From Candidatus Dormiibacterota bacterium (GTDB lineage: Bacteria; Vulcanimicrobiota; Vulcanimicrobiia; Vulcanimicrobiales; Vulcanimicrobiaceae): DNA of 64,000 nt. Below are positions 35,155-43,887 of this stretch, one piece after another. How positions within the stretch are numbered: position 1 is the stretch's first letter; each line of letters starts with the position of its first letter. The DNA is taken from contig DATKRS010000009.1 in the NCBI GenBank assembly GCA_035532035.1, forward strand, positions 47,376 to 111,375, written 5' to 3'. A program made the position numbers and the translations under genes. The notes below the pieces were generated by a model. It searched no databases and was not told the origin of the DNA. It worked only from the letters and a program-made list of their open reading frames with translations.

Positions 35155-37629
35155 CTACGTGGAGACGCTTCTTCTCAACAAGCGGTTGAGCGCCGGGCGA
35201 ACGACGTCCAGGCGCGTGGCGCGTGCTCTGCGCTCGGTGGGCGTCCCCATGAAGTGGACTTCGCCCAGCGCCCCTGCGGCAAGCTCGAGGCGCGCGGAGT
35301 GGCCGCGAAACTCGACCGAAACGTCGCGCGCAGCATCGTCGAGGTTGCAGAGAAAGATGCGTGCCGCGCCGTTCGGATCCTCGAACGCCACCGCTCCGAC
35401 CTCGACCGGCGAGGTCGTGACCTCGTCGCTGACGTCGCGCCCGGCATGGATGCACGTGAACGGCTCCTCCGCCGAGAGCTCGCTCATATCGCCGTAGATG
35501 ATGTCGTTGCGCAGATCGATGACGTAGCTGCACCGGCGATTGCCCCAGTGCACGCGCGCGGCCGCGATCCATTGCCAGCCCTTCGGCCGCAACGGCACGA
35601 GATGCGGCCTACCGCTCGTGCGATACCCGTCGAGGCCGCCGACGGTCTCGGCCACCGCCCAGAGATACTTTGCGCCGGTCCACGGCGAGAGATACATTCC
35701 GCGGTTGCTGAGCGACCCGCCGTCGAACCATTCCCCGAACTCACCCGGTACGGTGTTGCGCGGGCTTCCAGCCTCCATCGCTTCGTACATCGCACCCAAG
35801 TAGTGCACGGCTTCGTCTACGTACGCGTGACGGGCGAGCGCCACCGTGAACCAGAGCGTGAGATCCGGCCACACGCCGCCGAGCAACCCGTAGCCGTACG
35901 AAGGGAAGTACCAGGAATCCGCCGTCGAGATGGTGCGCAGGCCGATCGGCGTCACGAAATCCGCTTCCTGCAAGCGCGCCAGGATGGCGCGCCGCTGCTC
36001 GTACCCGCCGACGCCGAAGAGCACCGGGAAGACTTCGTCCGCCGTGAAGTTGTCTTGGTAGTTGCGGTCCTTGTCGTAGTTCAGGACGAACGCCCCGGTA
36101 TCGTCGTTGTAGAGCTGGGCGATCATCGCCGCCCGCAGCGCTTGGGCTTCTTGCCCGTACCGCTCCCAGTGTTCGTGATCGTCGACGACCGCGCAGAGCA
36201 TTGCCGCTGCCTCCAGCGCGAAGACCGCTTCCGCGTTGATCTCCGTGACTGCGCCGTCGAGCGTGTAGTACGGAATGATGTTGCGCCACGAGGAGATGCC
36301 GTACATATCGACGCCTTGCGCTTTGCAGAAAATCAGCCCGTACGCGTCGCGCTGCGAGAGCAGGTAGTCCGCCATTTTGACGACGAGCGCGTGATGCTCG
36401 CGCACCCATGCGTCGTCCAGCGTCGCGTTGTAGTGATGGAGCATCGCCACGAGATGCAACGGCGTGTCGTCATTGATGTTGAGATCGTAGGACGTCTTGA
36501 AGCCGCTGACGCCGCGCACGTACTCGATCATCATGCCGTTCTCTTCCGCGACGCGACTGAAGACCTCGAGCGCGTCGCGGCTGAACTGCGGCAAGAAGTA
36601 GTCGTATCCGTGAACGAACCACGACGTGTCGCGCGAGACGAGGATGTCGGAGGGCGGCGAGTTCGTCGCACCCCAGCCGTGCGGATATTCCTTCACGACG
36701 CGCAGCATGTTCGCTTTCGCCCAGACGATGCCACGGCTGATGACCGGTGAGGGGGTCATGATCCGCGCGTCGGCTAGTCGCTCGGCGAAGTAGTGCTGCG
36801 TGTCGTGCAGCGCGCGGGGATCGCGGAGGAGCGCTTCGAGGACGGGTCTGGAACGCTCTCTGCCGGCAGCGTGGTAGACGACCGCGATGCGCAGCGCCTC
36901 GCGCGCACCCGCCGCGACGCGAATGCGGTACTCGAAGGCGCCGAAGATACGGTGGCTGACCAGCTCGGCTTCCTCCGGGGTCACCTCGCCGAGCTGCTGG
37001 TCTTGGATCCGCGGCACGAGCCCGCCGCGGCGCATGTGCTGCAGCAGCACCTGTTCACGCAGTGACAAGTTGATCGCCGACGGCGTCCGCGAGCCTCCCC
37101 ACCAACGCTCGCCGCCGGTCTCCAGATTGCGCGAGCACACCAGCGGCCCGTCGATGTGTGCGTGCACTTCGTGCTCCGGTTCGCCGTAGAAACGCTGCCC
37201 GATGAGGAGCGCCCAAGGAAAGACGGAGACCTCGATCTCCGCGGCGCCGGGGTTGTACAGGGTGACGTCGACCACGAAGGAGACGGCCCGGTCGAACGCG
37301 GCGCCGTGCGGCACGTAAAACGCTTCGCTGACGTGCAAGCGGTTCTCCAGCGTGAACTCCGAGAGCTGCGCGTAGGGGAGGAACGTGAACTCGCGCGCGA
37401 TTTGGTGCGGGAAGAGCGTCTGCCGCCCGTCGCGCAGGCGATAGGCGATTTGATGCGTTCCGAAGATGATGCGATCGGTATCCGCGTCCCATAAGCCGCG
37501 GACGCCTCCTTTTGCCGTCGATTGCGCGTACGTCTTGTAGTTGCCTAAGAGGAGACCGTACGGCGTTTGCTCTTCGGAGAGAACGTACGCGCAGTACTCG
37601 TTGTGCTGCGCGTCGTAGCTCGATCCCAT
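35155..37629 (-). CDS. Large six-hairpin glycoside hydrolase (amylo-alpha-1,6-glucosidase/trehalase-like)
   Basis: 824-residue protein from the ATG at 37629 (an in-frame TTG at 37698 would add 23 residues). The N-terminal ~300 residues form a beta-sandwich-like domain (FTFLPYAQLSEFTLENRLHV). A (alpha/alpha)6-barrel follows with landmark segments VSRDTSWFVHGYDYFLPQFS, LNINDDTPLHLVAML, GLRTISTADSWYFPSYGYG, LGGVWPDLTLWF and NTVPGEFGEWFDGG; the acidic residues in NDD and GEWFDG could be the general acid and base. This pattern is seen in glycogen debranching and related GH families, but the substrate is not certain. No signal peptide, so it is cytoplasmic. It heads the minus-strand pdx run and its start codon overlaps that of ispE. 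Confidence 0.75.
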   Translation of the reverse strand: MGSSYDAQHNEYCAYVLSEEQTPYGLLLGNYKTYAQSTAKGGVRGLWDADTDRIIFGTHQIAYRLRDGRQTLFPHQIAREFTFLPYAQLSEFTLENRLHVSEAFYVPHGAAFDRAVSFVVDVTLYNPGAAEIEVSVFPWALLIGQRFYGEPEHEVHAHIDGPLVCSRNLETGGERWWGGSRTPSAINLSLREQVLLQHMRRGGLVPRIQDQQLGEVTPEEAELVSHRIFGAFEYRIRVAAGAREALRIAVVYHAAGRERSRPVLEALLRDPRALHDTQHYFAERLADARIMTPSPVISRGIVWAKANMLRVVKEYPHGWGATNSPPSDILVSRDTSWFVHGYDYFLPQFSRDALEVFSRVAEENGMMIEYVRGVSGFKTSYDLNINDDTPLHLVAMLHHYNATLDDAWVREHHALVVKMADYLLSQRDAYGLIFCKAQGVDMYGISSWRNIIPYYTLDGAVTEINAEAVFALEAAAMLCAVVDDHEHWERYGQEAQALRAAMIAQLYNDDTGAFVLNYDKDRNYQDNFTADEVFPVLFGVGGYEQRRAILARLQEADFVTPIGLRTISTADSWYFPSYGYGLLGGVWPDLTLWFTVALARHAYVDEAVHYLGAMYEAMEAGSPRNTVPGEFGEWFDGGSLSNRGMYLSPWTGAKYLWAVAETVGGLDGYRTSGRPHLVPLRPKGWQWIAAARVHWGNRRCSYVIDLRNDIIYGDMSELSAEEPFTCIHAGRDVSDEVTTSPVEVGAVAFEDPNGAARIFLCNLDDAARDVSVEFRGHSARLELAAGALGEVHFMGTPTERRARATRLDVVRPALNRLLRRSVST

Positions 37630-38554
37630 GAAGTCCGGTATTCGCGGCTTGGGGCCGCGGCCATCCCGAGACACGTTCCGCGCACCGGCCAAGATCAACC
37701 TGACGTTGGAGGTGCTCGGGCGCCGCGAGGACGGCTACCACGGCATCCGCAGCGTCATGGTTCCCCTGGAGCTCGCGGACACGATAACGATCGAGCCCTG
37801 CGAGGAGCTCGTTTTCGATTGCGAGGTACGCGAGCTTGCCGGGGAGGAAAACCTCGCGCTTCGTGCGCTGCGCGCGATCGAGGCCGCAACGCGACGGCCT
37901 CTCGGTGCGCGCGTCACGCTGCACAAGGCAATCCCCACGCAGGCGGGCCTCGGCGGCGGTTCGAGCGACGCAGCGGCGATTCTCCGCGCCGCGATGGAGG
38001 GCACGCTCGGCGTCGTGCCCGCACTCGATTGGCTCGAAATCGCGCGCGGTCTCGGCTCCGACGTTCCGTTCTTTCTCGTCGCCGGCGCGGCACTCGTCGA
38101 AGGAACCGGCGAGCGGGTGACCGCACTCGGCGCCGTTCCCGCATGGCCGGTGCTCGTCGTGAAGCCGCCGGCGCAGGTCGTGACCGCACAGGCGTACGCC
38201 GCGCTGGACGAGCGGAAGCGCCCCGGCCGACCGCGTAGCGAGTCGCTCTCGCTGCAATGCGCGCAAGCGCTCCAGCACGGCGATTTCGACGGCGTCCAAA
38301 ACGCGCTCGGCAATGATTTTCACGAGCTCGCTCTGGACGTGCCGTCGATCCGGCACGCCTACGACGCGTTACGCGCGGCGGGCGCCGCCAAGCCGCTGAT
38401 CGCGGGTTCCGGCTCGTGTCTCTTCGTGCTGGCGCGCGACGCCGCCGAGCGTGATGCACTACACGAGCGCTTGAGGCTCTCGCCGGAGTTCGAGGTCTTC
38501 GCAACGGCGTTTGCCCGCGATGATGCGTGGCGGGAGGCCAGCGCGCGCGCGTGA
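37628..38554 (+). CDS. ispE: 4-diphosphocytidyl-2-C-methyl-D-erythritol kinase
   Basis: 308-residue GHMP kinase of the MEP isoprenoid pathway; it phosphorylates CDP-methylerythritol at the 2-hydroxyl. APAKINLTLEVLGRREDGYH, with the conserved Lys and Asn, is the substrate segment. ATP-binding loop PTQAGLGGGSSDAAAILRA is canonical and LIAGSGSCLFVLA is the C-terminal GHMP motif. A short 18-residue extension precedes the normal start. The ATG at 37628 shares the palindrome CATG with the divergent glycoside hydrolase start; no upstream Shine-Dalgarno is seen. It overlaps the next gene by four bases (GTGA). Confidence 0.95.
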   Translation: MKSGIRGLGPRPSRDTFRAPAKINLTLEVLGRREDGYHGIRSVMVPLELADTITIEPCEELVFDCEVRELAGEENLALRALRAIEAATRRPLGARVTLHKAIPTQAGLGGGSSDAAAILRAAMEGTLGVVPALDWLEIARGLGSDVPFFLVAGAALVEGTGERVTALGAVPAWPVLVVKPPAQVVTAQAYAALDERKRPGRPRSESLSLQCAQALQHGDFDGVQNALGNDFHELALDVPSIRHAYDALRAAGAAKPLIAGSGSCLFVLARDAAERDALHERLRLSPEFEVFATAFARDDAWREASARA

Positions 38555-39303
38555 CTGCAGTCGTGCTTGCGGGAGGCCCACCCGACGAGGTCTCGGCACT
38601 GCAGCCGGGCGCGCCCAACAAAGCCTTCGTCCGCGTGGGAGGCCAGACGCTCGTCGAGCGCGTGCTTCGCGCGCTGCGCGCCGCGCGCGACGTCTCGCAC
38701 GTCATCGTCGTCGCGCCGCTCGCGACGCATACCGACGCGGCGCTCGCGCTTGCCGACGAGCGCAGGCCGGACGGCAAGCGGATTACCCAGAGCCTGCGCA
38801 GCGGTCTGGCCGGCGTTCCACAGGACGAGCTCGTACTCGTCGCGGCCTCCGATCTGCCGGTACTCACGGCCGGCGCGATCGACGACTTCGTCGCACGAGC
38901 CCAACGCCTCGGCGGCGAGATCGGCTACGGCTGCGTCGAACGCGCCGTACACGTCGCCGCCTATCCGGAGGTACCGCACACCTGGGCGCGGCTGCGCGAC
39001 GGCACCTACTGCGGCGGCGGCCTCTTCACGCTGCGTCCGCGCGTCTTGCCGGCCCTAGAACGCTTCATCGAGCAGCTCGGCGCCGCGCGCAAGAAGCCGT
39101 GGCGCCTCGCTAAGCTCTTCGGACCGGGCGTACTGGCGAAATACGCCCTCGGAAAACTCTCGATTGCGGATGCCGAGGCTCGTGCCCGGGCAGTGCTCGG
39201 CGCTGCGGTCTACGCCGTCGTCTCGCCATACGCGCAGACCGCCGTCAACGTCGACCGCGCTAGCGACGTCGCGCTGGCAGAGCGAATCATCGCCAACGCT
39301 TGA
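38551..39303 (+). CDS. MobA-like nucleotidyltransferase
   Basis: 250-residue protein of the NTP-transferase superfamily. VTAVVLAGGPPDEV holds the nucleotide-binding loop, followed by PNKAFVRVGGQTLVERVLRAL with the conserved lysine, and VLVAASDLPVLTAGAID with the metal-binding Asp. The rest is variable and lacks the usual MobA ending; CYGGGLFTLRP-like (TYCGGGLFTLRP) is seen in mid-protein. It might load CTP or GTP on a small sugar, alcohol or molybdopterin. The GTG start overlaps the ispE stop, so a role next to the MEP pathway is possible, but it is not a clear IspD. Its 3' end overlaps ubiX by 17 bases (convergent). Confidence 0.75.
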   Translation: MTAVVLAGGPPDEVSALQPGAPNKAFVRVGGQTLVERVLRALRAARDVSHVIVVAPLATHTDAALALADERRPDGKRITQSLRSGLAGVPQDELVLVAASDLPVLTAGAIDDFVARAQRLGGEIGYGCVERAVHVAAYPEVPHTWARLRDGTYCGGGLFTLRPRVLPALERFIEQLGAARKKPWRLAKLFGPGVLAKYALGKLSIADAEARARAVLGAAVYAVVSPYAQTAVNVDRASDVALAERIIANA

Positions 39304-39844
39304 AGAGGTCGTTGCTGATGCCGAACTGATCGAGCGCCTTGCCGACCGTGTGCGCCACGATGTCTTCGACGCTCTTCGGAGCGGCGTACATCGCAGGGAT
39401 CGGCGGTAAGATGACGGCCCCGATCTCGGCGAGCTGGACGAGCGTACGCAGGTGTCCCAGGTGAAGCGGCGTCTCGCGAACGACGAGCACCAGGGGGCGT
39501 CTCTCCTTGAGGCAGACGTCGGCGGCCCGAACGAGCAGGTTCTCGTCCAAAGAAAGCGCGATCGCGGCTGCGCTCTTCATCGAGCACGGGACGACGAGCA
39601 TGCCGTCGGTGAGAAAGGATCCGCTCGCGATCGCCGCCGCGATGTCATCGTTGCGATACACGACGTCCGCAAGCGCCTCGAACTCGGACGGCGTCGATCC
39701 GGTCTCGATCTCGATCGTTCGCCGCGCCGCCGAGGTGATCACGAGGTGCGTCTCGATGCCGCCTGCTGCGCGCAGCGCTTGCAGCGTCGCGCGGCCGTAG
39801 ACGCTTCCGCTTGCTCCGCTGATGCCGACGACGATACGCTTCAT
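39287..39844 (-). CDS. ubiX: UbiX-family flavin prenyltransferase
   Basis: 185-residue flavoprotein. It adds a dimethylallyl group to reduced FMN to make prenylated FMN, the cofactor of UbiD-type decarboxylases. RIVVGISGASGSVYGRATLQ is the FMN loop; VVPCSMKSAAAIALSLDENLLVRAADV and VLVVRETPLHLGHLRTLVQL are the active-site segments, and the C-terminus is typical. ATG at 39844 gives the exact family start. No UbiD gene is in the window. A dimethylallyl phosphate donor fits with ispE nearby, although the two are on opposite strands. Confidence 0.93.
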   Translation of the reverse strand: MKRIVVGISGASGSVYGRATLQALRAAGGIETHLVITSAARRTIEIETGSTPSEFEALADVVYRNDDIAAAIASGSFLTDGMLVVPCSMKSAAAIALSLDENLLVRAADVCLKERRPLVLVVRETPLHLGHLRTLVQLAEIGAVILPPIPAMYAAPKSVEDIVAHTVGKALDQFGISNDLFKRWR

Positions 39845-39909
39845 CCGAGCGCAATTACACGCGGGACGGAGGGGCGCCTGGCGGATCGCCGGGAAATCAC
39901 CACAGCGAC

Positions 39910-40863
39910 GTGAGAGCTTTGGATTCGTCACGCGCGTTCGAGCTGGCCGAGCCCGCCGAGCGCGAAGCCGCCGCCGCCGTGCGCGCGCGAAGGCCGCATT
40001 TCAGCGCCTCCGCGCTGAACGCATATGCCGAGTGCGAGCGCAAGTGGTTCTACCGCTACGTCTGCGCCGCGGTCGACGATCCCGGCTCGGCAGCATCGGC
40101 GTACGGAAGCGCGTTCCATCTCGCGCTCGAGCGCTTTCACGAGCGGTACGTGCATCCGCAGCCGGACGACGCGGCGGCCATGCACGGCGATCTCGCACGC
40201 GAGATCGATGCCGCCTTCGCGCAGTATCGTCATGGCTTTCCTACGGCGGTCGAGTTCGAGATCCAGATGCGACGCGCGCACCGCACCGCACGCAAGTACG
40301 TGGAGTGGCTGGCTGCGGAGTCGAAAAGGGCACCGTTTACCGTCGTCGGACGGGAGCTTCCGGTTCAGCTCGACCTCGAGGGATTCACCTTCATCGGCTT
40401 CATCGACCGTCTCGACCGCGACGCGCAAACCGGCGGGGTCACCGTCGTCGACTACAAGACCGGGTCGATCGCCGCCTCGGCATCCGAGTACCTCCAAGTC
40501 GTGCGGGAGTTCGGCGACTTTCAGCTTCCTTTCTACTATTGGGTGCGCACCGCCGCGGGCGATCGCGTGACGCGCCTGGCCCTCCTGCCGCTCAAGGACG
40601 CACTGCTGGACGTACGGCCGGTGAGCCTCGAAGTCGTTCCCGTTCCCGCGGCGGCGGCGCGGCGCGACGCACCGGTCGGGACCATCTCGATTGCGGATCT
40701 CGAGCGCGCCAAGGAGCGCATGATCGAGATCTGCCGCGAGCTGACCTCCGCGCAACCGCGCAGCTTCGCTCCGGCCACCGATCCGCAAGCCTGCGTCTTC
40801 TGCGCCTACGCTCTCGCCTGCACGCGCCGGCCTCCGCCGGACGGCAATCGCTTCGGCCGGTGA
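39910..40863 (+). CDS. PD-(D/E)XK nuclease (RecB/Cas4-like) with likely Fe-S cluster
   Basis: 317-residue nuclease. HFSASALNAYAECERKWFYRY opens the RecB-type domain and gives the first cluster cysteine. The catalytic core includes GFIDRLDR and, about 20 residues on, VVDYKTGS (Asp and the Asp-x-Lys pair). A C-terminal CVFCAYALAC supplies three cysteines, so a 4Fe-4S cluster like that of AddB and Cas4 is likely. It overlaps the SF1 helicase gene by four bases (GTGA), so the two proteins are probably made together and act as a DNA-end-processing pair. Not linked to CRISPR repeats. Start GTG at 39910. Confidence 0.85.
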   Translation: MRALDSSRAFELAEPAEREAAAAVRARRPHFSASALNAYAECERKWFYRYVCAAVDDPGSAASAYGSAFHLALERFHERYVHPQPDDAAAMHGDLAREIDAAFAQYRHGFPTAVEFEIQMRRAHRTARKYVEWLAAESKRAPFTVVGRELPVQLDLEGFTFIGFIDRLDRDAQTGGVTVVDYKTGSIAASASEYLQVVREFGDFQLPFYYWVRTAAGDRVTRLALLPLKDALLDVRPVSLEVVPVPAAAARRDAPVGTISIADLERAKERMIEICRELTSAQPRSFAPATDPQACVFCAYALACTRRPPPDGNRFGR

Positions 40864-42917
40864 TAGCGGCCTCGCTCGATCCTGCGCAGCACGAGGCCGT
40901 CGAAGCACCGTTCGACAAGGCGCTTGCGATTTTTGGCAAGGCAGGCTCAGGCAAGACGAGCGCGCTCCTTGCGCGCATCGAGCGCGCGCGCTCGCTCGGC
41001 CATCGCACGCCGCTCGTTGCCGGCATCGACGAGCCCGCGCCGGTACGGCTGCACGAGTTCGCTTTGGAGATCCTGCGCGAGAACGGCGCAGAGCCGCGCC
41101 TCATCGACGACGTCGAAGCAGCGGCGCTCTTCGCCGAAGCTGCGGTGCCGCTGCTGGCAATGGAGAGCGACCTCATCGAGCTCGAAATCGACCCTGAGGT
41201 CCACGGTCTGCGCTCGCCGGAGCGCTTTCTCGAATCGGCGTTTCGCCTGCAGCGCAGGTTGAGCGAGGCATTGATCTCGGCCGACGGCTTCCTGGAACTC
41301 TCGCTCACCGGGGCGACCGAGTTTTACGCAAAGCCGCCCAACTTCGCCCAGCCGGACCTCATCGCGTCCACGAAGAGCGAGCATCGCTCGTCGCTTGCGG
41401 TCTCGCCCGAAGAGCTGAAGCGCCAGTATCGCCGCGAGGTCGATCTCGCAAAGCTGCTCGCGCAACTGTACCGCGCCTACGCAGCGCTCTTGCGCGAACG
41501 GCGCTGCGCGCCGGGACGCGACGCCGTTTCGGCCGCAGTGGACGCTCTGCGTGGGGACGCCCCGTTGCCGGCGCGGATCGCGCAGCGCTATGCGCTCGCC
41601 TTCCTGGACGACGCGCAGGACCTCACCGTCGGCGAGATCACGCTGCTCCAGCGCGTCTTCGGCGAAGCGCTTCCCGGCGTCACGCTCGCCGGAGACCTCG
41701 GTGCCGAGATGCGCGCGGGCGCACGGCGCGACCGCGTCTTTGCGAGCGCCGGCACGCGCGTCGAGCTCTCCCGCTCCTACAGGGCGCGTCCCCCGCTCGA
41801 GACCGCGCGGCCCGCCACGCAGCGTGAGGAAGCGCGCTCGATCGCCGCGCACGTAGCGGCGCTGCTTCGCAACGGCGCCGAGCCCGGGCGCGTCGCCGTG
41901 CTTCTCCGTTCGGTCGCGGCCGCCGCCGCGTACGAGGAGGCGCTCCTCGACCGCGATATCTTCGTCCGGATTGCCGGCGATTACAACGTATTCGCCGACC
42001 GCCGCGCTCTCGACGCGATCGCACTTCTCTGGAACGTATACGATCCGGCGCGCCACGAATGGCTCCTGCGAACCTTGGAGGGTGCCGCTCTTGCGCTCTC
42101 CGATGCATCGCTGGCCGTGCTCTGCGGCGAGCCTGCGGACCGGCAGACCGTGCTCTTCGAAGAGGAGCCGCCGCGGCCGCCTTCAGGCGAACGCAAGCGC
42201 GACCCCGAGCGCGCCGTGCGCCTTTCGCAAAATGTCCTCGGCGCAGCGTGCGATGCCTCGCTCTCGGAGATCGCGCGCGAGCGCGTCGACGCGTTTCGCG
42301 CGGCGCGCGAGCGTTGGCTCGAGGCCCGCCGCGCCTTGCCCTTCGAAGATTTCGCGCGGCTGGTGTGGAGGGAAGGGCTCGCACGCGAGGGCGCGCCTGG
42401 ATCGGCGCGCGCGCGCGCGCAGCAGCACGCGCTGCACCTGCTGCTCGGGCGGATGCACGCGTATCTCGAGAGCCATGCCGGCGCGTCGCTCGGCGACGTG
42501 CTCGCCGATGCCGAGCTACGCGCGCGCAGCAAGCTCGAGGTCTGCGAGCTTCCAGACGGTCGCGACGCAGTGCATCTGATGAGCGTCGAAGCCGCACGCG
42601 GCTTGACCTTCGATCACGTCGTCATCGCGAACGTGCGCCCGGGCGCCTTTCCTTGCTGGTACGCTCCCGACGCATTTCTCTTCAGCCCGAGCCTCGGCAT
42701 GATCCCCAAAGACAACGTCGGCGACGCGACGACGGCGAGAACGGCGAAGTTCACGTACTATCTGTATCGCGTGAAGGCGCGCGACGCGTACAACGCACGC
42801 GAGCGCCGCGTCTTCTCCTATGCGCTGAGCCGCGCGACGCGCTCGCTCTACGTGTGCGCGTGGGGACGACCGACGCGCGCGCTCTCCGCCCCAGAGTTCT
42901 TGGAAGAGCTGCGTTAG
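40860..42917 (+). CDS. UvrD/AddA-like SF1 helicase, compact form
   Basis: 685-residue P-loop helicase. The start GTG overlaps the nuclease stop. Walker A is AIFGKAGSGKTSALLARIE. Helicase motif II appears as FLDDAQDLT and motif III as TLAGDLGAEM; motif IV is ELSRSYRAR, motif V LMSVEAARGLTFDHVVIANV and motif VI FSYALSRATRSLYV. The protein opens with SLDPAQHEAVEA, a Q-motif remnant. After Walker A the usual motif-Ia region (TFTNKAA-like) is replaced by a short VAGIDEPAPVRLHEFALEIL. It is shorter than AddA (about 1200 residues) and lacks its own nuclease domain, which the upstream gene supplies. Work as a two-part AddAB-like enzyme is plausible. Confidence 0.83.
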   Translation: MIAASLDPAQHEAVEAPFDKALAIFGKAGSGKTSALLARIERARSLGHRTPLVAGIDEPAPVRLHEFALEILRENGAEPRLIDDVEAAALFAEAAVPLLAMESDLIELEIDPEVHGLRSPERFLESAFRLQRRLSEALISADGFLELSLTGATEFYAKPPNFAQPDLIASTKSEHRSSLAVSPEELKRQYRREVDLAKLLAQLYRAYAALLRERRCAPGRDAVSAAVDALRGDAPLPARIAQRYALAFLDDAQDLTVGEITLLQRVFGEALPGVTLAGDLGAEMRAGARRDRVFASAGTRVELSRSYRARPPLETARPATQREEARSIAAHVAALLRNGAEPGRVAVLLRSVAAAAAYEEALLDRDIFVRIAGDYNVFADRRALDAIALLWNVYDPARHEWLLRTLEGAALALSDASLAVLCGEPADRQTVLFEEEPPRPPSGERKRDPERAVRLSQNVLGAACDASLSEIARERVDAFRAARERWLEARRALPFEDFARLVWREGLAREGAPGSARARAQQHALHLLLGRMHAYLESHAGASLGDVLADAELRARSKLEVCELPDGRDAVHLMSVEAARGLTFDHVVIANVRPGAFPCWYAPDAFLFSPSLGMIPKDNVGDATTARTAKFTYYLYRVKARDAYNARERRVFSYALSRATRSLYVCAWGRPTRALSAPEFLEELR

Positions 42918-42927
42918 GGAGACGCTG

Positions 42928-43887
42928 GTGCAGCTGCGCACGATCCCCGCCGCCGAGTACGCGCGCTCGGTTCTCCCTCTCTCGGCGACGCTCTGGGCCG
43001 GGCGCCGTAACTTGCGCACCTACGTCGCGCAGACGCTCGAGATCGCGCAGGGGACGTACGGAAAACGCTACTACCGCACGCTCGGCCTGTACGACGGCAG
43101 CGAGCTCGTGGCATCGTGCAAACGGTACGAGCGCTCCATTCGCGTCGGTGCCCGGCGCTTGCGCGCCTTCGGCGTCGGCGCGGTCTTCACGCCAGAGCCG
43201 TTGCGCGGGCGCGGGTATGCGAGCGCCATGCTCGCCATGGCACTCGATGCCGGGCGCGGTGAGGGCTTCGATGCAGCGTATCTCTTCTCCGATATTCGTC
43301 CGCGATTCTATGAAGAGCTCGGGTTTCGGCGTCAGCCGTCGCGCTCGATCGCACTTCGTGCCGATATGCTCGCGAAAGGCCGCATCGAGATCGCTAGGCT
43401 CGAGGAGCGCGACTGGGAAGGCGTGCGACGCTGCTTCTCGCTGCTCGACCGCTCGCGCCCATGGAGCTTCGCACGTACGCCGCTGGTCTGGGACTGGGTG
43501 CGCATGCGCCTGCGGCACGGCTCAGAGCACGTGCGCGGGGCGGAGGCGAGTTTCGTCGTACGCGAGCGCGGCGGCGTGCGGGCCTACGTCGTGGGCATGC
43601 GCGTGCCGGAGCGCGACACGTACGTCGTCGATGAGTTCGGCTTCGCCGACGACAAGGGTGCGAGCGCGCTCGCGCTCCTGCTCCGCGGCGCCGCGGGAGA
43701 CTTGCGCCGCATCTCCGGCTGGCTTCCTCCCGACGGCGTTCGTAGGCTTCTTCCGCGCGGGACGGTGCGCGAACGGCGCACCGCGATCTTCATGATCGCG
43801 CCGCTCACGAGCGAGGGCAAACGCTGGTGCACGCTCTGCGAACGCCCCTCGAACGCCGACGGCGTCTGGGCGACGGATCACATCTGA
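42928..43887 (+). CDS. GNAT-family acetyltransferase (Eis-like)
   Basis: 319-residue protein with an N-terminal GNAT domain. The acetyl-CoA loop is PEPLRGRGYASAMLAMALD, preceded by ASCKRYERSIRVGARRLRAFGV, and followed by AAYLFSDIRPRFYEELGFRR. A second half (VWDWVRMRLRHG, RAYVVGMRVPERD) suggests a second, degenerate GNAT or an SCP2-like part as in Eis proteins. The end carries CTLCERPSNADG, a possible small zinc site. GTG start with GGGAG upstream, 10 bases after the helicase gene. The substrate amine is unknown. Its end overlaps dinB by ten bases. Confidence 0.8.
   Translation: MQLRTIPAAEYARSVLPLSATLWAGRRNLRTYVAQTLEIAQGTYGKRYYRTLGLYDGSELVASCKRYERSIRVGARRLRAFGVGAVFTPEPLRGRGYASAMLAMALDAGRGEGFDAAYLFSDIRPRFYEELGFRRQPSRSIALRADMLAKGRIEIARLEERDWEGVRRCFSLLDRSRPWSFARTPLVWDWVRMRLRHGSEHVRGAEASFVVRERGGVRAYVVGMRVPERDTYVVDEFGFADDKGASALALLLRGAAGDLRRISGWLPPDGVRRLLPRGTVRERRTAIFMIAPLTSEGKRWCTLCERPSNADGVWATDHI

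Noticed and set aside
39822..40859. N-terminal extension of the helicase frame
   Set aside because: The frame is open through the nuclease gene, but the translation there is Arg-rich and not helicase-like; GTG 40860 is the sensible start.
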